From: Mariannaea sp. PMI_226
Lineage: Eukaryota > Ascomycota > Sordariomycetes > Hypocreales > Nectriaceae
Assembly: GCA_024336345.1 (NCBI GenBank)
Contig: JANFOG010000010.1
Span: 930,001 to 994,000, forward strand
Reading direction: 5' to 3'
DNA length: 64,000 nt
Shown in pieces: positions 1 to 11,457 of this stretch; within the stretch, counting starts at the first letter, position 1, and each line of letters opens with the position of its first letter. Both the position numbers and the translations under genes were made by a program. The notes beneath the pieces are model-generated. The model saw nothing but the letters and a program-made list of their open reading frames with translations. It was not told the DNA's origin and searched no databases.

Positions 1-1840
1 TCATTTCAGCAGTTGGACTCGCCCATGATGAGATTCTGCTAGTCGACGGAAGTTGTGAATTGGATATTATTCTAGAAATGGTTGAATATGAAGACGCAGC
101 TTCTGAAGCGCCCGTTGATGAGATTGAAAAGTTCCAACTGAAAGAGGTGGAACTAAATTCAGGTGAAGATCTAGATGAAGGCACGGGAATGGAACTAAGA
201 AAGTCGGAAGCTGAAGTGAACGGCGAGGAACCTGTTCCCATAACTGTGCGTGAAGTACCTGTAGAGTTCCAGCTTCTTGACGTGTTAAACGCAAGTGATG
301 TCTGGGATAGAGTCGGTATGCTGGCTGTGGAAAAGGTAAACGACGCTGGAGATGACGAAGAATCTGACCTAGGAGAAGAAGGTGACGCAAGCGAAGAGTT
401 CCATCCCGGTGAGATGCTGAAGCTCAGCATCGTGTTGGGAGGGGATGGAGCTCTGGTTCTAGATATATTCAACGAAGTAGTGACGGGTAGAGAAGCTGTT
501 CCTGGATGAAAGGTCGAAAAAGAAGAAGAATAGTTCCAGCTTCGCGATTCACTCAAACTAGGAACTGTAGTGTTGGGACCTGATGGAATACTAGCACTGG
601 ATGAGTTCCAAGAATAAGTGAACGACGGAGAAGTTGTTGCTTGGATACTGGTCGTAGTGTGAGAGGAGTTCCAACTGAAAGGTGCCCCGGTGTTATTGAG
701 TTCTATAGATGCAGTGAAAGTCAAAGAAACAGCTGTTGACAAGCGGATCGTTCCTGTAGAAGGCCGCGAAGCAGTGCCTGGAGTGATCGTCGGGAAAAGA
801 GACGAGTTCCAAGTCAAGGGTGTTCCGGGGGTGAATGATAGTGTAGCCTCGGACCGTAGCGAGGACGTAGAGATCGTTCTGAAAGTAGATAAATTGGAAG
901 TTGTCATGGAAATCGAAGATGGCCCGGGGAGAGAAGAATTCGAACCAGGGAACAGAGATGTGTGTGAAGGTGGGATTTCAGGGGGGCTGGTGCGATTGTT
1001 GATTGACGCGGCGGGCGTTTCGTTCTCTACGCTGGATCGCGACTGAAAGAAGCTCGTTATATTTATAAACGGAGAAGAGGTGATTGGATTTAGTGTAATT
1101 GGTATGTCAATGGATGACGATGCTGTCGGAAATCTACTCGTGGCAGATGTAGAATTCCACCCCTGGCCTCCCGACATCGATGTCTGAGGCCTAGTGGAAG
1201 TTCTGTTTACCAGACTAAATGACGAAACGCCATCAATATGGCTCTGTGATGCCCCAGGAAAAGTTCCAGCCCTTGTAGTGAGTATTTCAAGGCTAGTTGT
1301 GTTCTCCCAAGGCCCCGCCGTTCTCGTGTCTTGTGTAGTTGCAGAGGCTGTCTCTGTGTAAGAACGGCCAGTATTGCCAGGCCCCGTGCGTCTTGTAGAA
1401 GGTCCGGATGAGGGTGGTATCAAACTCGGATCTGACGCCGTAGAGTCAGAGCTTGAGCTGGTTATTATTGTAAAATCTTTGAGCGTCGACGAACTGGTAT
1501 GCGACGATGCTAGCCAAGTGCTCGAATTGGTGAGAATGCATTGACACTGCCTGAGAATTAGTCTCCCTTGTATCGAGTTACTTACACAAAGACTTCCACT
1601 CACATAGGAAGATATTCGAGTCTGATTATGGGTCATGTAAGGCGCAGGAGTGGTATAACCCCCACCGCAGTGGGCGTCCCTGAGAATATCGGCGCAGTAT
1701 CCCAGTCCGTTGCTAACAAGGGAACTATAGAGAGCATCTCGAGCACAAGTACTCGTCGCTTCACGAGTGGCAGGGAGTCCATACACTGGCTGGAAGACAA
1801 ACGGGATTAGAAGCCGCCACATTCTGCACGTTCTCCGCAT
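1..1840 (-). CDS. Secreted Ser/Thr-rich repeat protein with W-N-x-S/T motifs (partial, C-terminus outside the window)
   Basis: The minus strand stays open from the ATG at 1840 to base 2, giving 613 codons with the 3' end beyond the left edge. The N-terminus (MRRTCRMWRLLIPFVF) looks like a signal peptide. It is followed by a Cys-containing segment of about 80 residues, then a region dominated by Ser, Thr, Pro and Asn. Eight Trp-Asn pairs, each an N-glycosylation sequon W-N-x-S/T, sit at plus positions 131, 266, 398, 533, 605, 668, 806 and 1154. Most are 44-46 codons apart, so the region is built of degenerate repeats of about 45 residues; PG-T-A/P-S/L motifs recur in the same units. A second in-frame ATG lies at 1822. 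A 39-nt in-frame stretch with donor and acceptor look (about 1541-1579) could be an intron, but the frame is open either way. I infer a heavily glycosylated cell-surface or secreted protein; no named family is recognised. Confidence 0.7.
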   Translation of the reverse strand, partial: MRRTCRMWRLLIPFVFQPVYGLPATREATSTCARDALYSSLVSNGLGYCADILRDAHCGGGYTTPAPYMTHNQTRISSYVSGSLCVSNSIQGRLILRQCQCILTNSSTWLASSHTSSSTLKDFTIITSSSSDSTASDPSLIPPSSGPSTRRTGPGNTGRSYTETASATTQDTRTAGPWENTTSLEILTTRAGTFPGASQSHIDGVSSFSLVNRTSTRPQTSMSGGQGWNSTSATSRFPTASSSIDIPITLNPITSSPFINITSFFQSRSSVENETPAASINNRTSPPEIPPSHTSLFPGSNSSLPGPSSISMTTSNLSTFRTISTSSLRSEATLSFTPGTPLTWNSSLFPTITPGTASRPSTGTIRLSTAVSLTFTASIELNNTGAPFSWNSSHTTTSIQATTSPSFTYSWNSSSASIPSGPNTTVPSLSESRSWNYSSSFSTFHPGTASLPVTTSLNISRTRAPSPPNTMLSFSISPGWNSSLASPSSPRSDSSSSPASFTFSTASIPTLSQTSLAFNTSRSWNSTGTSRTVMGTGSSPFTSASDFLSSIPVPSSRSSPEFSSTSFSWNFSISSTGASEAASSYSTISRIISNSQLPSTSRISSWASPTAEM

Positions 1841-2782
1841 TCTGCATACTATCAGAGTTGATAAAACGACTTGAAGGTAGTTAGAAAAGCTTCAAAAGGT
1901 GGTGGTTGGAACCTCCTCACTATCAGAATAATGACTGAGAGAGTCACGAACAAAGAAACTTCAAAGCATTGAGCGTCTTACTTATAGGACCTCTGAGGAT
2001 TTGAAGCATGGTTAGCTGCCGAAGCTTTAGTGCTGAGAAGGAATAAAAGATGAGTGTAATCTTGGTTGGCTGCAGTGTGTGAGCCGAGAATGAAGCCGTT
2101 AGTCACCTTTGATCATCACTGCAACCAAAATGTCCAAAACAGCAAAATGAAAAGCCTGTCTCGTTTCCCCTGAATCTGAAGTAAGTCACCATCCCCCTCC
2201 GAATGTTTACCCCCCCAAGGCCGAAAAATCCTCCTCCGTTTTCCCTAGTACGTCCCACGAGGTTTCTTGTTTTACCACTCACAGCCGCAAGACTCGACGA
2301 CGAAATCTGGAACATTAAGGGCCAAAGCCACCACGCCACCAAGGCGAGAAACTGCACGGCGTACGCACTGGTATGTGTGTGCTTCGAGTGTGTGTACCTC
2401 ACTTCACTTCAACGTGAGGCAACCCTTCCCCAAGCATGCCAAGTGTACAGCAAATGTTACACACGATACGAGTCGTGTAAGTATAGCCATATATCCAATT
2501 TACCATTTGTAACAGGTGTGGCTAAGCACAGAATATATCGGAACTGAATAAGTAACCTATCGCGCAGCAATTGCAGTCTCATAACCCTGCCATAAATCGA
2601 GAGCAATCACCGTTGGACGCTTTGCGAAAGAAAATAGAATATCGTCAATAAATCATATCGAAACCATCCGCCTGCCCGTCCTGGTCATCATTGCCTTTCT
2701 AAAAGCAGCACCTGAACCCCAAAAGCTGTCATCATATACACAAATCAGAGATAACCGGACCCTAACCCGCCATACACTTGAT
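1841..2782. other. Intergenic region, no gene seen
   Basis: This lies between the start of the Ser/Thr-rich gene and the stop of SMC4. Short ORFs exist on both strands, but none has a recognisable domain or convincing splice structure. It must hold the promoter of the Ser/Thr-rich gene and the SMC4 3' UTR. Confidence 0.5.
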
Positions 2783-5700
2783 CTATCGAATTGCCAATGT
2801 CGTTGTTGAACCAGTTCCAGCTCTCTGTTGCTGCTGAGCCTGTGGTCTCGCAATAAAGTCCTTGTTCTCAATTGTCACACTCTTTGTCATATGGTTGACC
2901 TTGTACACGCCCACAAGTCTCGCCGCGAGCTCAAACATGTTGTTTCGTAGCGAAATGACAATGAACTGCGCGTTCTTAGTGCGTTCCTTGATGTAGTTGG
3001 CGACGATAGAGACCTGGAATTAGGGCGTTAGTGATCTGGATCGAGTATCAAGGATAATGGAAGCGAGGTGTCATTGTGAACCTGCCACTGATGCCACTGC
3101 AACTGGTTGTAACCGAGTGTCTCGGGCTCCAGTCAAGCGCACAGAAAAAGGGGTAAGGTGGGAAGAGGCGAAAACTCCCCCCCCAAAAAAACTCACATTT
3201 CTGAAATCCAACGCGGCATCAATCTCGTCCATGACGTACAAAGGAGTTGGTTTGTAGTGGTGCAAAGCAAACACAAGAGCTAGACTGCTCAACGTCTTCT
3301 CACCACCAGACAGATTGCTGATATTCTTCCAACTCTTCTTCGGGGGCATCACACTGAACAGAATACCTTCACTGAAGGGGTCCAGACTGTCCACAAGCTC
3401 CAGCTCGGCGTTGCCGCCCATGGTAATCATCTGGTACATTTCCTTTAGGCGGAGCGAAATGGCGCTGAATCCTTCCATGAAGCCCTCGAGTCGGAGGCGG
3501 CGCAGATCGTCGCACCGCTTCTTTGCGGCATCTCGCTGCGCGATGGCAGACTGCAGATCGCTTGAACGGGAGGCGTGCTCTTCCACACGTCGGCGGTACT
3601 CTGCTAGTACACCCACATCGACACTGACGTTCTGAGTCTTTTCTTCGAGAGCCGCAATTTCGCCCTTCAGAGTCTCCTTATTCATGTCGGCAAGCTCATC
3701 TGGGGTATATCTGGGCAGCTCGTTGGGTTGACCGTTGGGTTGTTGTTCTCCCTCATTGTCTTCATCATCTTCTTCCTCACCCTCTTCCTCATCCTCTTCC
3801 TCCTGTTTCGCAGGCACATCTGTCATATCCACGTCTTCAGCATCGTCCATCTCAATATCCTCATCACCGGCTGGGCTGCTCTCCTTTAACGGCTCTGGTT
3901 TCCGTTGACTAGATGATGATTTGCCGATGAGAGCATCCAAGTCTTGGAGTACCAGCTTCGAGAGCTTGTCTTCCCAGTAACGATGTCGCTTTTGGTTCTC
4001 GACGAGAGCCTTTTGATTCTCTTCCAGCTTGTTCCGTATCTCGATTTCCACTGCTCTAGTTTCGTTTAGCTCAGATGTTTTCTCGTCCAACTTTGCCTTG
4101 AGGGCTTTGAGTTCCTTCTTCTTGTCTGCGAGGCCCTCTTCAGCCTCATCGACTCGGCTTTGAAGTTCCTCAGCCCGCTCGCTTTGATTGGCGATATCAT
4201 CTTCAAGTTTCTGAAGATCTCTAGCTGCGGCGTCGAGCTCCTTAGCTGCCTTTGCCTGATCCTTCTCGAGTTTGATCTTTTGCTTTTCGGCCTTGGCCTT
4301 GGTGACTTCAGCTGTGGAAATGGCCTCACCACTAGAAGATATCTCTTCCTTGAGTGAGTCGACCATGGCACGCTGGGTTCGAAGCTTCTCACCACCAACT
4401 TCCATGATTTTGTCCTGTAGTGCTTTGATCTCCTGTTCCACGCTAGATGTTTCGTCGTGGAGTTTCTCGACCTCCTTGTTCAGCTTAGAAATCTCCTTTT
4501 GGAGGACCGCAATGCGGTTGTTGTCGGAGGCTGAGGGCTGATGTTCCTTAGCCACTTCCTTGTTTCGTCGCTGGAGATCAGCAACGTTTCGATTTGCGCT
4601 GTCGATCTCCAGTCTGATCTTTTGCATCCTGGTATCAAGCTCAGGAATCTCTACATTCAGCTGCTTGAGACGAGTTTCACACTCCCGCTGATATTCCTGG
4701 AACTCCTGGAACTTGGTTTCCCAGCCCTCTAGGTCACCTTCAAGCTTGACTACTTGTTCCTTTGTGACATCGGCAACTTGCTTGGAAGACATCAGGCCCT
4801 TCTTGACAGTTGTACCACCACCGGACATAGTACCAGACTTGTCAATCAGTTCACCGTCCAGCGTGACAACACGCCATCGCTTCGCGCCGTAGGCAATCCT
4901 GTTGGCTTGCGCGAGGTCTGTAGCTACTAGAGTATCTTGCATAGCATGGTAAAAGGCGGGTCGGAACTTGTCTTCTTTGGCCTTGACCAAGTCAAATAAA
5001 CGAGGGGCATTCTCGGGAGTCTGGATAGGCGACAAATCTCGTTGCCTCAGCTTGTCCAAACAGATGAAGTTGCCTCGGCCTAGATTATTCTTGCGTAGAT
5101 ACTCAATGCACTGTTGGCCTGCCTCGACTGTTTCGGTAACAAAGTTGTCTAAAGCACCACATGCGGTCGAGACGGCAACATCATATTTCTGCTCGATGGT
5201 ACCTAGGTTTCCAAGTCGACCATGGAACCCATCAATACGTCCCGAGTCCCTCATTCGTACGAGGGCTGCGAGCACGTTGCCACGTGTCTGCGTGCTGGAG
5301 AGACTCGAGCGAGCCTCGTCAGCCTTTTGTCGAGCATTGGAAATCTTTGATCGAATCTTGGGCTCTTGCTGAGAGAGGAGGTCAAGCTCAGACTCCATCT
5401 TGGAAGCCTCCTCAAGTAGCTCTGCCTTTTGCTTCTCGCATGACTTGAGTTCCTTCATCTTCGTGACCTTGCCCTCCTCAATAGATGTGATCTTTGCTTC
5501 GAGTTCCTGCAAAGCTACGGCTCCTGCATTAGCCTTCTCTTGGAGAATGTTTAGCTCGCTTTCCGCGACAGCAATTGCTGACTGTTTCTGGTTGATCTTC
5601 TCATTCCAGGGTTCTAGCGACTTTTGTTTCGCAGATATCTGGTCAGAAAAGGCTTGCGTCTTCCCCTTCAGGCTCTCACGGATTTCTGCAAGCTGGGCCT

Positions 5701-7502
5701 CTTCTTCTTTGAGTTGTTCTTCGAGATTTGCAATTTCCTGAGTCAAGGATTCGATTTCCTGGCCGCATTGCTGAATGGTGTCGTCAGCGCCGGCAGAGGA
5801 TGCCTCAGCATTGCCAATAGTCTTCTCAAGCTTCTTCTTTTTGTCTTCGAGGAATTTCTTTTTCTCATCAAACTTGACGCGCTCCTGTTCAAATTTGGAC
5901 AGTTCTTTGACCAAAGCCTGAGCTGCCTTCGATTTCACTTCAAACTCCTTTGCACCCTCTGAATGGGCATCTTCGAGTTCCTTGATAATCTGCTGGCTGC
6001 CATGATGATTCTCTAGTTCGAAATCAAGCTGGGCTTGCATCTGGTTGACCGCCTCTTGCGTAACAAGAATGTTGTCGCCACATTCGTGAATGAAAAGCTG
6101 GTAAAGAGCAGATTGTTTCATCGCCAACTCATTCTCATCTCGGATGTAAGCAAGGGCCTGATCCTTTTTGTCCTCAAGACTGTTCCTTTCCTTTTCAACA
6201 TGCTGGACTCGTCCACTCTTCTCCATACAAATCTCGTTGAGAGCTTCAACTTCGGTCGCTGACTCTTCAATCGGAGTCTTGTATTTGGAGGTTCCAATGA
6301 TGTCCTCGAGGTATTCAAGAAGGCCATCCTCGTGCTCATTGCCGGCCTTTGGCTTCATCTGAGCAATTGATTCGACTTCACCCTGGAGGATGAGGAATCG
6401 CTTATGGTCAAGGTCGACCCCACGATCCTTCAACAGGGTCGTCACGGTCGTGAAATTGGACTCCTTGCCGTTGATGTAGTACTTGCTCGAGTTGTTGCGG
6501 AAAGCTTTTCGAGATATGATGATTTCGGAGTTGGGAATGATTTCGTGACCGCCACCAGGCTAAAATACATTAGGATATCTGGAATTGCCGGCGCTTTGAA
6601 GTTTGCAAACTTACCTGGTCTAGCACCTCCCGGAAGTGCACTGCAACCTCACAAAACTCCAGGTTTGGATGCTGAGCAGAGTTGTGAATGAGAGCAGAAA
6701 TCTTTCCTTGACGCATTTTACTGGCTCGGAAACCAAAGACAAAGAGCAACGAGTCAATGACATTGGATTTGCCCGAACCATTGGGTCCGACCACGGACGA
6801 AAATGAGGCGTGGAATGGACCAACCTCCTGCCTGCCAGCGTAACTCTTGAAGTTGTTTAAAATCAAATGGGTGAGGACGATTCTCGGCTTAGGGGTAGTG
6901 TCTTCAATGATTGGGACAGCCATTGTTCGAGCCTTGAGCATGATATCCATGGGCTTCTCCATAATGGTGTCCATTGGTTTGATCGGTTTGATTGTCGCTT
7001 GAGTATCATCTGGATTTTGCGTATTCACACTAGAAGTAGTGATGTCAGCCAGAGGTGAGGCCTGGACCTGTGATGACTCCAGAGAAGCAGCGGGCTGCGG
7101 CGTTGGAGGTGCGAAGTCGGGAACCGAAGCCATGGAGCTTCTGGGTGCCGCACTTTTGCGCTTGCGGGGTGAAGCTTTCTTCGGGGGCGTGTCTGGATCT
7201 GGCTTGATTGTTGTATCGGCATCAAAAACCTCGCTGGGCTCAATCGACGCGGCCGAGGCGACGGACTTTTTTGGGCGACCCCGTCGAGGGGCAGCGGTTG
7301 TAGTTGGAGGGGGAGCGGACGCCTTGCGCCCACTTCGAGTGGTGCGTCTAGCAGGGCTTTTAGGTGCTTCTGGCTCAAAGTCTTCTTCTTCGGGGTCGTG
7401 AGCTCTGGAACGGTTCGAAACTTCTTCCTCATCGTCGGAATCGATGATGGCATTGCGCCTTGTCGCGCGCCTGGGCGGTCTTGAGGGTGACACCGCCGAC
7501 AT
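2783..7502 (-). CDS. SMC4: Condensin complex subunit SMC4
   Basis: This is the SMC ATPase of condensin, which pairs with SMC2 to compact and segregate mitotic chromosomes. There are three exons, 7502-6615, 6559-3197 and 3013-2783, with introns of 55 and 183 nt (GTAAGT and GTGAGT donors), giving about 1493 aa. Residues 1-210 are a basic, Ser/Pro-rich, probably disordered tail. Walker A (GPNGSGKSN) is near residue 239. Long coiled coils flank a hinge near 700-870 that contains RIDGFHGRLGNLG. A strongly acidic insert lies in the C-terminal half. The ABC signature (NLSGGEKTLSS) is near 1379 and Walker B with the D-loop (YVMDEIDAALDFRN) near 1405. The last exon carries the typical end (VSIVANYIKERTKNAQF). 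An in-frame ATG at 7538 would add 12 residues; 7502 is preferred because the added part is not SMC-like. It is divergent from the ELYS gene. Confidence 0.95.
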
Positions 7503-7970
7503 TGTGCGTGATTGTGTTGGGCACCCAGCTACTAGCAATATGTGCCCAGAAAAAAAGAAACGAGAAATAAAAAGTGAAATAAATGGCTAAAGTGACGACC
7601 CTGATTGCAAACGGACAGATTGAACCGAGTGTCGACCTTTTTTTCCTACCGAGATGTGTGTGTTGCCGCGTGTTTGAGATGAGGTAAATGGAGTTGCGGC
7701 CTGAGCAGCGTCAAAGTGGTTGCGCCCCGCGTTTGTTTGGAAATGTCCCGATTTGTCTTGGTTCATGTAAACAACCCAGAGCCAGCCTGGCGCCCCACGC
7801 TTGCACGTGACGTCGTGCCAAGCACCAAGAAATGCTTTGTTTGGTTTCGCGATAGCTTCGTAGCTGGAGCTTCTGTTGCGTCTTGCTGTCAAGCTCCTCG
7901 ATCTCCCTGGCAATCTTTTTCGACTTTTTTTTCTTCACTCTTCGATTCTCTATTCCAATAAGTGAAGAAA
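7503..7970. promoter_or_regulatory. Shared divergent promoter of SMC4 and the ELYS-like gene
   Basis: 468 bp separate the two start codons, which point away from each other. A pyrimidine-rich tract (about 7917-7945, long T runs) precedes the ELYS-like start, as is common in fungal core promoters. No specific operator was identified. Co-regulation is an inference from the layout. Confidence 0.5.
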
Positions 7971-9017
7971 ATGTTCAACTATACCAATCTCCAGGAAGTT
8001 TTCCCTCCTGGGTCAGTCAATCCATACGACCGCAGGCTACAGCATGAAATCGATGCCTCTCGCAAAAGCCTTGATGGTATTCTCTTCATTGATCGCGTTT
8101 TGAGAGCCGTAGGAATTACGAAAGGTAAGAAGATTTCCAAATCAATAAACTCAATTGATCATTTTCTAATACCATTCACTCGTATTCAGCCAAAGTCTAC
8201 CCTCCCAAAACGGAAAATGCTTTAAAGCAGCTGCACCAGCAGATTTGCGACGCCCACATGTCGATGCATTACAAGTTCTCGCTACTCTACTATATTTTAC
8301 TCGATTTTGACCAATCCTACGATCACGACAATTTATCAGAGAGCTTTTTGGAGGCATCAGGAATGCCGAAGAAGTACCAACTCTTCATGAAGGGCCTTTG
8401 GTACATGGATAGACAGGATTTTAGCGTAAGGCAACGGCTACAGCCTTTCGAAATAAATCATACTGACTTCATGTTTACAGAAAGCGCTTGAATACATCGC
8501 CCACCCTTCCCTCATCCCAGACTTCGCCGACGACATCATTACTATTCTCGTTCGTCACGCTCAAGGCAACGATTACACTCTGGCACTATCCTACTTTCAG
8601 GCTGTTCAACCTATTCTTCAGACGTCTGTTGCTCTCGAGCTTCTCTTCAATGCGATGGCCCGAACAAGCGTCCCGGAAGCACTATTCTACTCTCGAACGC
8701 ATCCCGCTCATACACGAGAACTACTTTTCCGCCAGCTTATTGACGCCGTCTTGGACGGTGGAAGTGGAAGCGGTGAAGAACTTGCAGAGCGAGCGTCTGA
8801 ACTTGCCTTCCTCCCTCTGGACTCTACGGAGGAGCGGTGGTTTGAGGAATACCTGACGGCCGGCGACGGAAAGAGCCATAAGAAGGCTAAAGATACATTG
8901 CTGATCCGAAAAATTGCTTGCGATCAGTTTTCCGAGGTGGCCAATTTGAGAAACGGTGGCCAATGGTCAGGCGTTCTTGAGGGAATCAAGGGCGGAATTG
9001 GTGGACAAGCCGACTGA
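7971..9017 (+). CDS. ELYS-like nuclear pore complex assembly protein
   Basis: The protein matches the ELYS-like domain family, which in fungi is a nuclear pore component tied to chromatin attachment and pore assembly. There are three exons, 7971-8124, 8190-8425 and 8481-9017, with introns of 65 and 55 nt, giving 308 aa. The family signature is clear across the exon 2/3 junction: KFSLLYYILLDFD, then FMKGLWYMDRQDF followed by ALEYIAHPSLIPDFADDI and LVRHA. The protein is almost wholly this alpha-helical domain and ends in a Gly-rich tail, so it is the short fungal form, not the long vertebrate ELYS with beta-propeller and AT-hook. A GTG at 7962 lies in frame just upstream, but the ATG at 7971 is the normal start. 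Confidence 0.85.
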
Positions 9018-9659
9018 TCTCGCCATTTTCAAAGTCTGGCAAATGGTCAGATAAGCGAGTGCCATGTTATCCAAGTACAGCGACGGCGTTGGGGCTCTTT
9101 CAACTTGTTCGAATTATAGTGGGTTAGAAAAATAGGAAATTTGATGGTAGGAGATGGACGAGCCGGGCTTTTGCAGAATGTAGAATGTCAATTGTTAATT
9201 ATACTACGGAGCACTCAGAGAGCATCACCTGAACATTCGCATTGTACGGAGGGATGATAATACTGATACTTGAAGCTTATGTGTTCTCCTACCTACCGTG
9301 AATGCCAATTTTTCGAGAACAGTACTTTGGTATATCATCTTACACTTGTTGGCTCGCCATGGTGCAAGGTACAGATATCGGAAAGCCACCCCGAACCTGG
9401 GGCAGTTGAAGTCAGTCAATTAAGCCGTTCGTATGCGCTGCTAGTTCGGAGATTCCCATATCTTCCCCCTCTAAATTCCAGGTCGATCTTCCCCAGAGCT
9501 AAATGTCGTTAGTGCCAAAGCACTCCGCATTCGCTTGTGTCACATTATTAATCTATCCCATTCGTTGTCAAAACGTCTCTCAATAACCACTCCCGTTCTC
9601 CCAAGTGTAAATTGTGTACATCGATTTTCTTTTCTTTTTACATTCATCTCATCGGCATC
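9018..9659. other. Intergenic region, no gene seen
   Basis: This is the 3' UTR of the ELYS-like gene followed by the promoter of the RidA gene. The last 100 bp are C/T-rich. Short ORFs here show no domain. Confidence 0.5.
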
Positions 9660-10205
9660 ATGTCTTCTCGTATTCCCATTCTGACAGACAAGGCACCGGC
9701 TCCCATGCCCGTGTACAACCAAGCCATTGTCGCCAATGGTTTTGTGTACACCTCTGGATCCATCGCACAGGACCCTGCCACTGGCAAGCTCATTGACGGT
9801 GACATCCAGGCTCATACGGTAAGAGTGACACATTGAGAGGGATTGGGTGAAAAAAAGGAAAACATGACCTAAGTGAAACTAATAAAATTCCAGCACCGAG
9901 TCCTTCAGAACCTGTCGGCAGTGCTCGACGCCTCTGGCTCTAGCATCAACGATGTCATCGAGGTCAATATTTTCCTCGCCGATATGGGTGACTTTGCCAA
10001 GATGAACGAGGTCTACCAGACCTACTTTGGCGACATCAAGCCCGCTCGAACGTAAGTTGCCCCACTGCATCGTTGAGAATCTGATCGTACTAAAGTTGCA
10101 TTCTGCAGTTGCGTCGCGGTGAAGACGTTGCCTCTCAACACTGACATTGAGATCAAGTGCATGGGACTTGTTACTAAGCCTGAGAACATTAAGGCTCGGT
10201 TGTAA
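9660..10205 (+). CDS. RidA/YjgF/UK114 family 2-iminobutanoate/2-iminopropanoate deaminase
   Basis: RidA-family proteins hydrolyse reactive enamine/imine intermediates made by PLP enzymes; yeast homologues are Hmf1 (cytosol) and Mmf1 (mitochondria). There are three exons, 9660-9818, 9894-10051 and 10109-10205, giving 137 aa, the usual length. Family motifs: [19 protein letters not shown] near the N-terminus, [13 protein letters not shown] core ([17 protein letters not shown]), and [13 protein letters not shown]. The substrate-binding arginine falls at residue 105, and the closing acidic residues (DIEIKCMGL) are present. There is no clear mitochondrial presequence, so a cytosolic role is more likely. 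It lies alone, with no neighbour of obviously related function. Confidence 0.93.
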
Positions 10206-11457
10206 ACGTAGTATATGAATTGATGGTTTGTTTATCCGTCCATGGACTCGCCCAGCGAGGTTGAGATGGAACTAGTCGACGAGAACTAGTAGATACAGTA
10301 GACAAAATAAGGAAAGACATGTGCAAATTTAGAAGTACTGAGAATGGTCTAGCACTAAGCGATTGTTACACTTGCAAGAGTTCACCTACGTTTTGAATCC
10401 ATCGAGCGAATTGTCGCACGCTTGTGATAGTGAACGGGGATAAGTGCTACGAGAAAAAAAACCGCGGTCCAGAAGAAATGTGAGTCCATCTAGCATCTGG
10501 TGCCAAGGCAGTAGAAGAAATCTTTGCCTGGAAAGCTGGGAATATGACCAGCCCGAGAATAGAAGTCAGCTGTAGCAAGCCGAGTAGCCTCATGTAATCC
10601 GCTGCTTTGCCCCTCCTCTAGCTTTCAAGTATAGGTCTTTCGAAGTACAAGGGATAGTTCACTTGGAAGGCCGGCCCAAAGAAGTTCAAATGCGGCTGTA
10701 CAATATAATTTCGGTCGCTAAACTTCCTCAGATGTGGAAGCCTTGGGTGTGGCTGCGTGTCCCAGACTCAAAGTTTGGGATAGAGTCAACTTCGCATATG
10801 CAACACAGCACTGTGTCACACCAACTTACCTACCTGTAACAAAATCACCGCATTTAGTATTTAGGTCATTGATAGTCTTACCCAATACCAAATTTTAGCA
10901 TGCAGCGTAAAAAAGGTTGGAGGCCATTACAGGCATCTCAAACCAAGAGTGCTCTCTGGGTGAAACGATGCTCGAAATCCATTGTCTCTCCACGTGGTAC
11001 TCTTCATAGATAACCACAACGGTAGGACTCTCTAGTAGCTCCTTCTAAGACGCTCAAATAGCTCTTCATTGTTGATGAATCATATGAAATTCTGGTATTA
11101 TCTTGGATACTTGGGGGGTACCATTATGCTAAGCAGCCATGACTCGGATTGTTCTTCCTCTTGGTAACGTAAAACAGCTTCACGGCATGCACGTATTCTG
11201 ACAGACTTGGGGTTTCAATTAAAATCAACGGTATTAGACCAGCTACAACTGCATTTAAATTTGAAGTGTGCTGTTAGTTTAGCTTGGCATCAGAACTCTC
11301 GTCTCGCTTTCACTTTTCCTTGCTCGTTTACTTCATGTTGCCTTCGTTTGCCTAGGTTGGATTATAAGGGTCATGTCTTTTGCTATCTTTAAACGCTTCA
11401 ATCTTCCTTCTTTCTCGTGTGCTACATGCTGTGGCGCCATTTCTAACGCTATTCGCA
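10206..11457. other. Intergenic region of 1.25 kb, no gene seen
   Basis: AT-rich sequence with no ORF that resembles a protein family and no RNA gene that I can recognise. A TTG-started extension of the next gene's frame begins at 11380 but is judged to be leader sequence. Confidence 0.45.

Noticed and set aside
60..1046. Plus-strand ORFs of 149 and 118 aa with acidic repeats
   Set aside because: They are the antisense of the Ser/Thr-rich gene, whose minus frame is open for 613 codons with a signal peptide; both start with TTG-type codons.
3071..3196. C-terminal extension of the SMC4 large exon (FFGGGVFASSH)
   Set aside because: It is translated intron; the canonical SMC4 end lies in the exon at 3013-2783.
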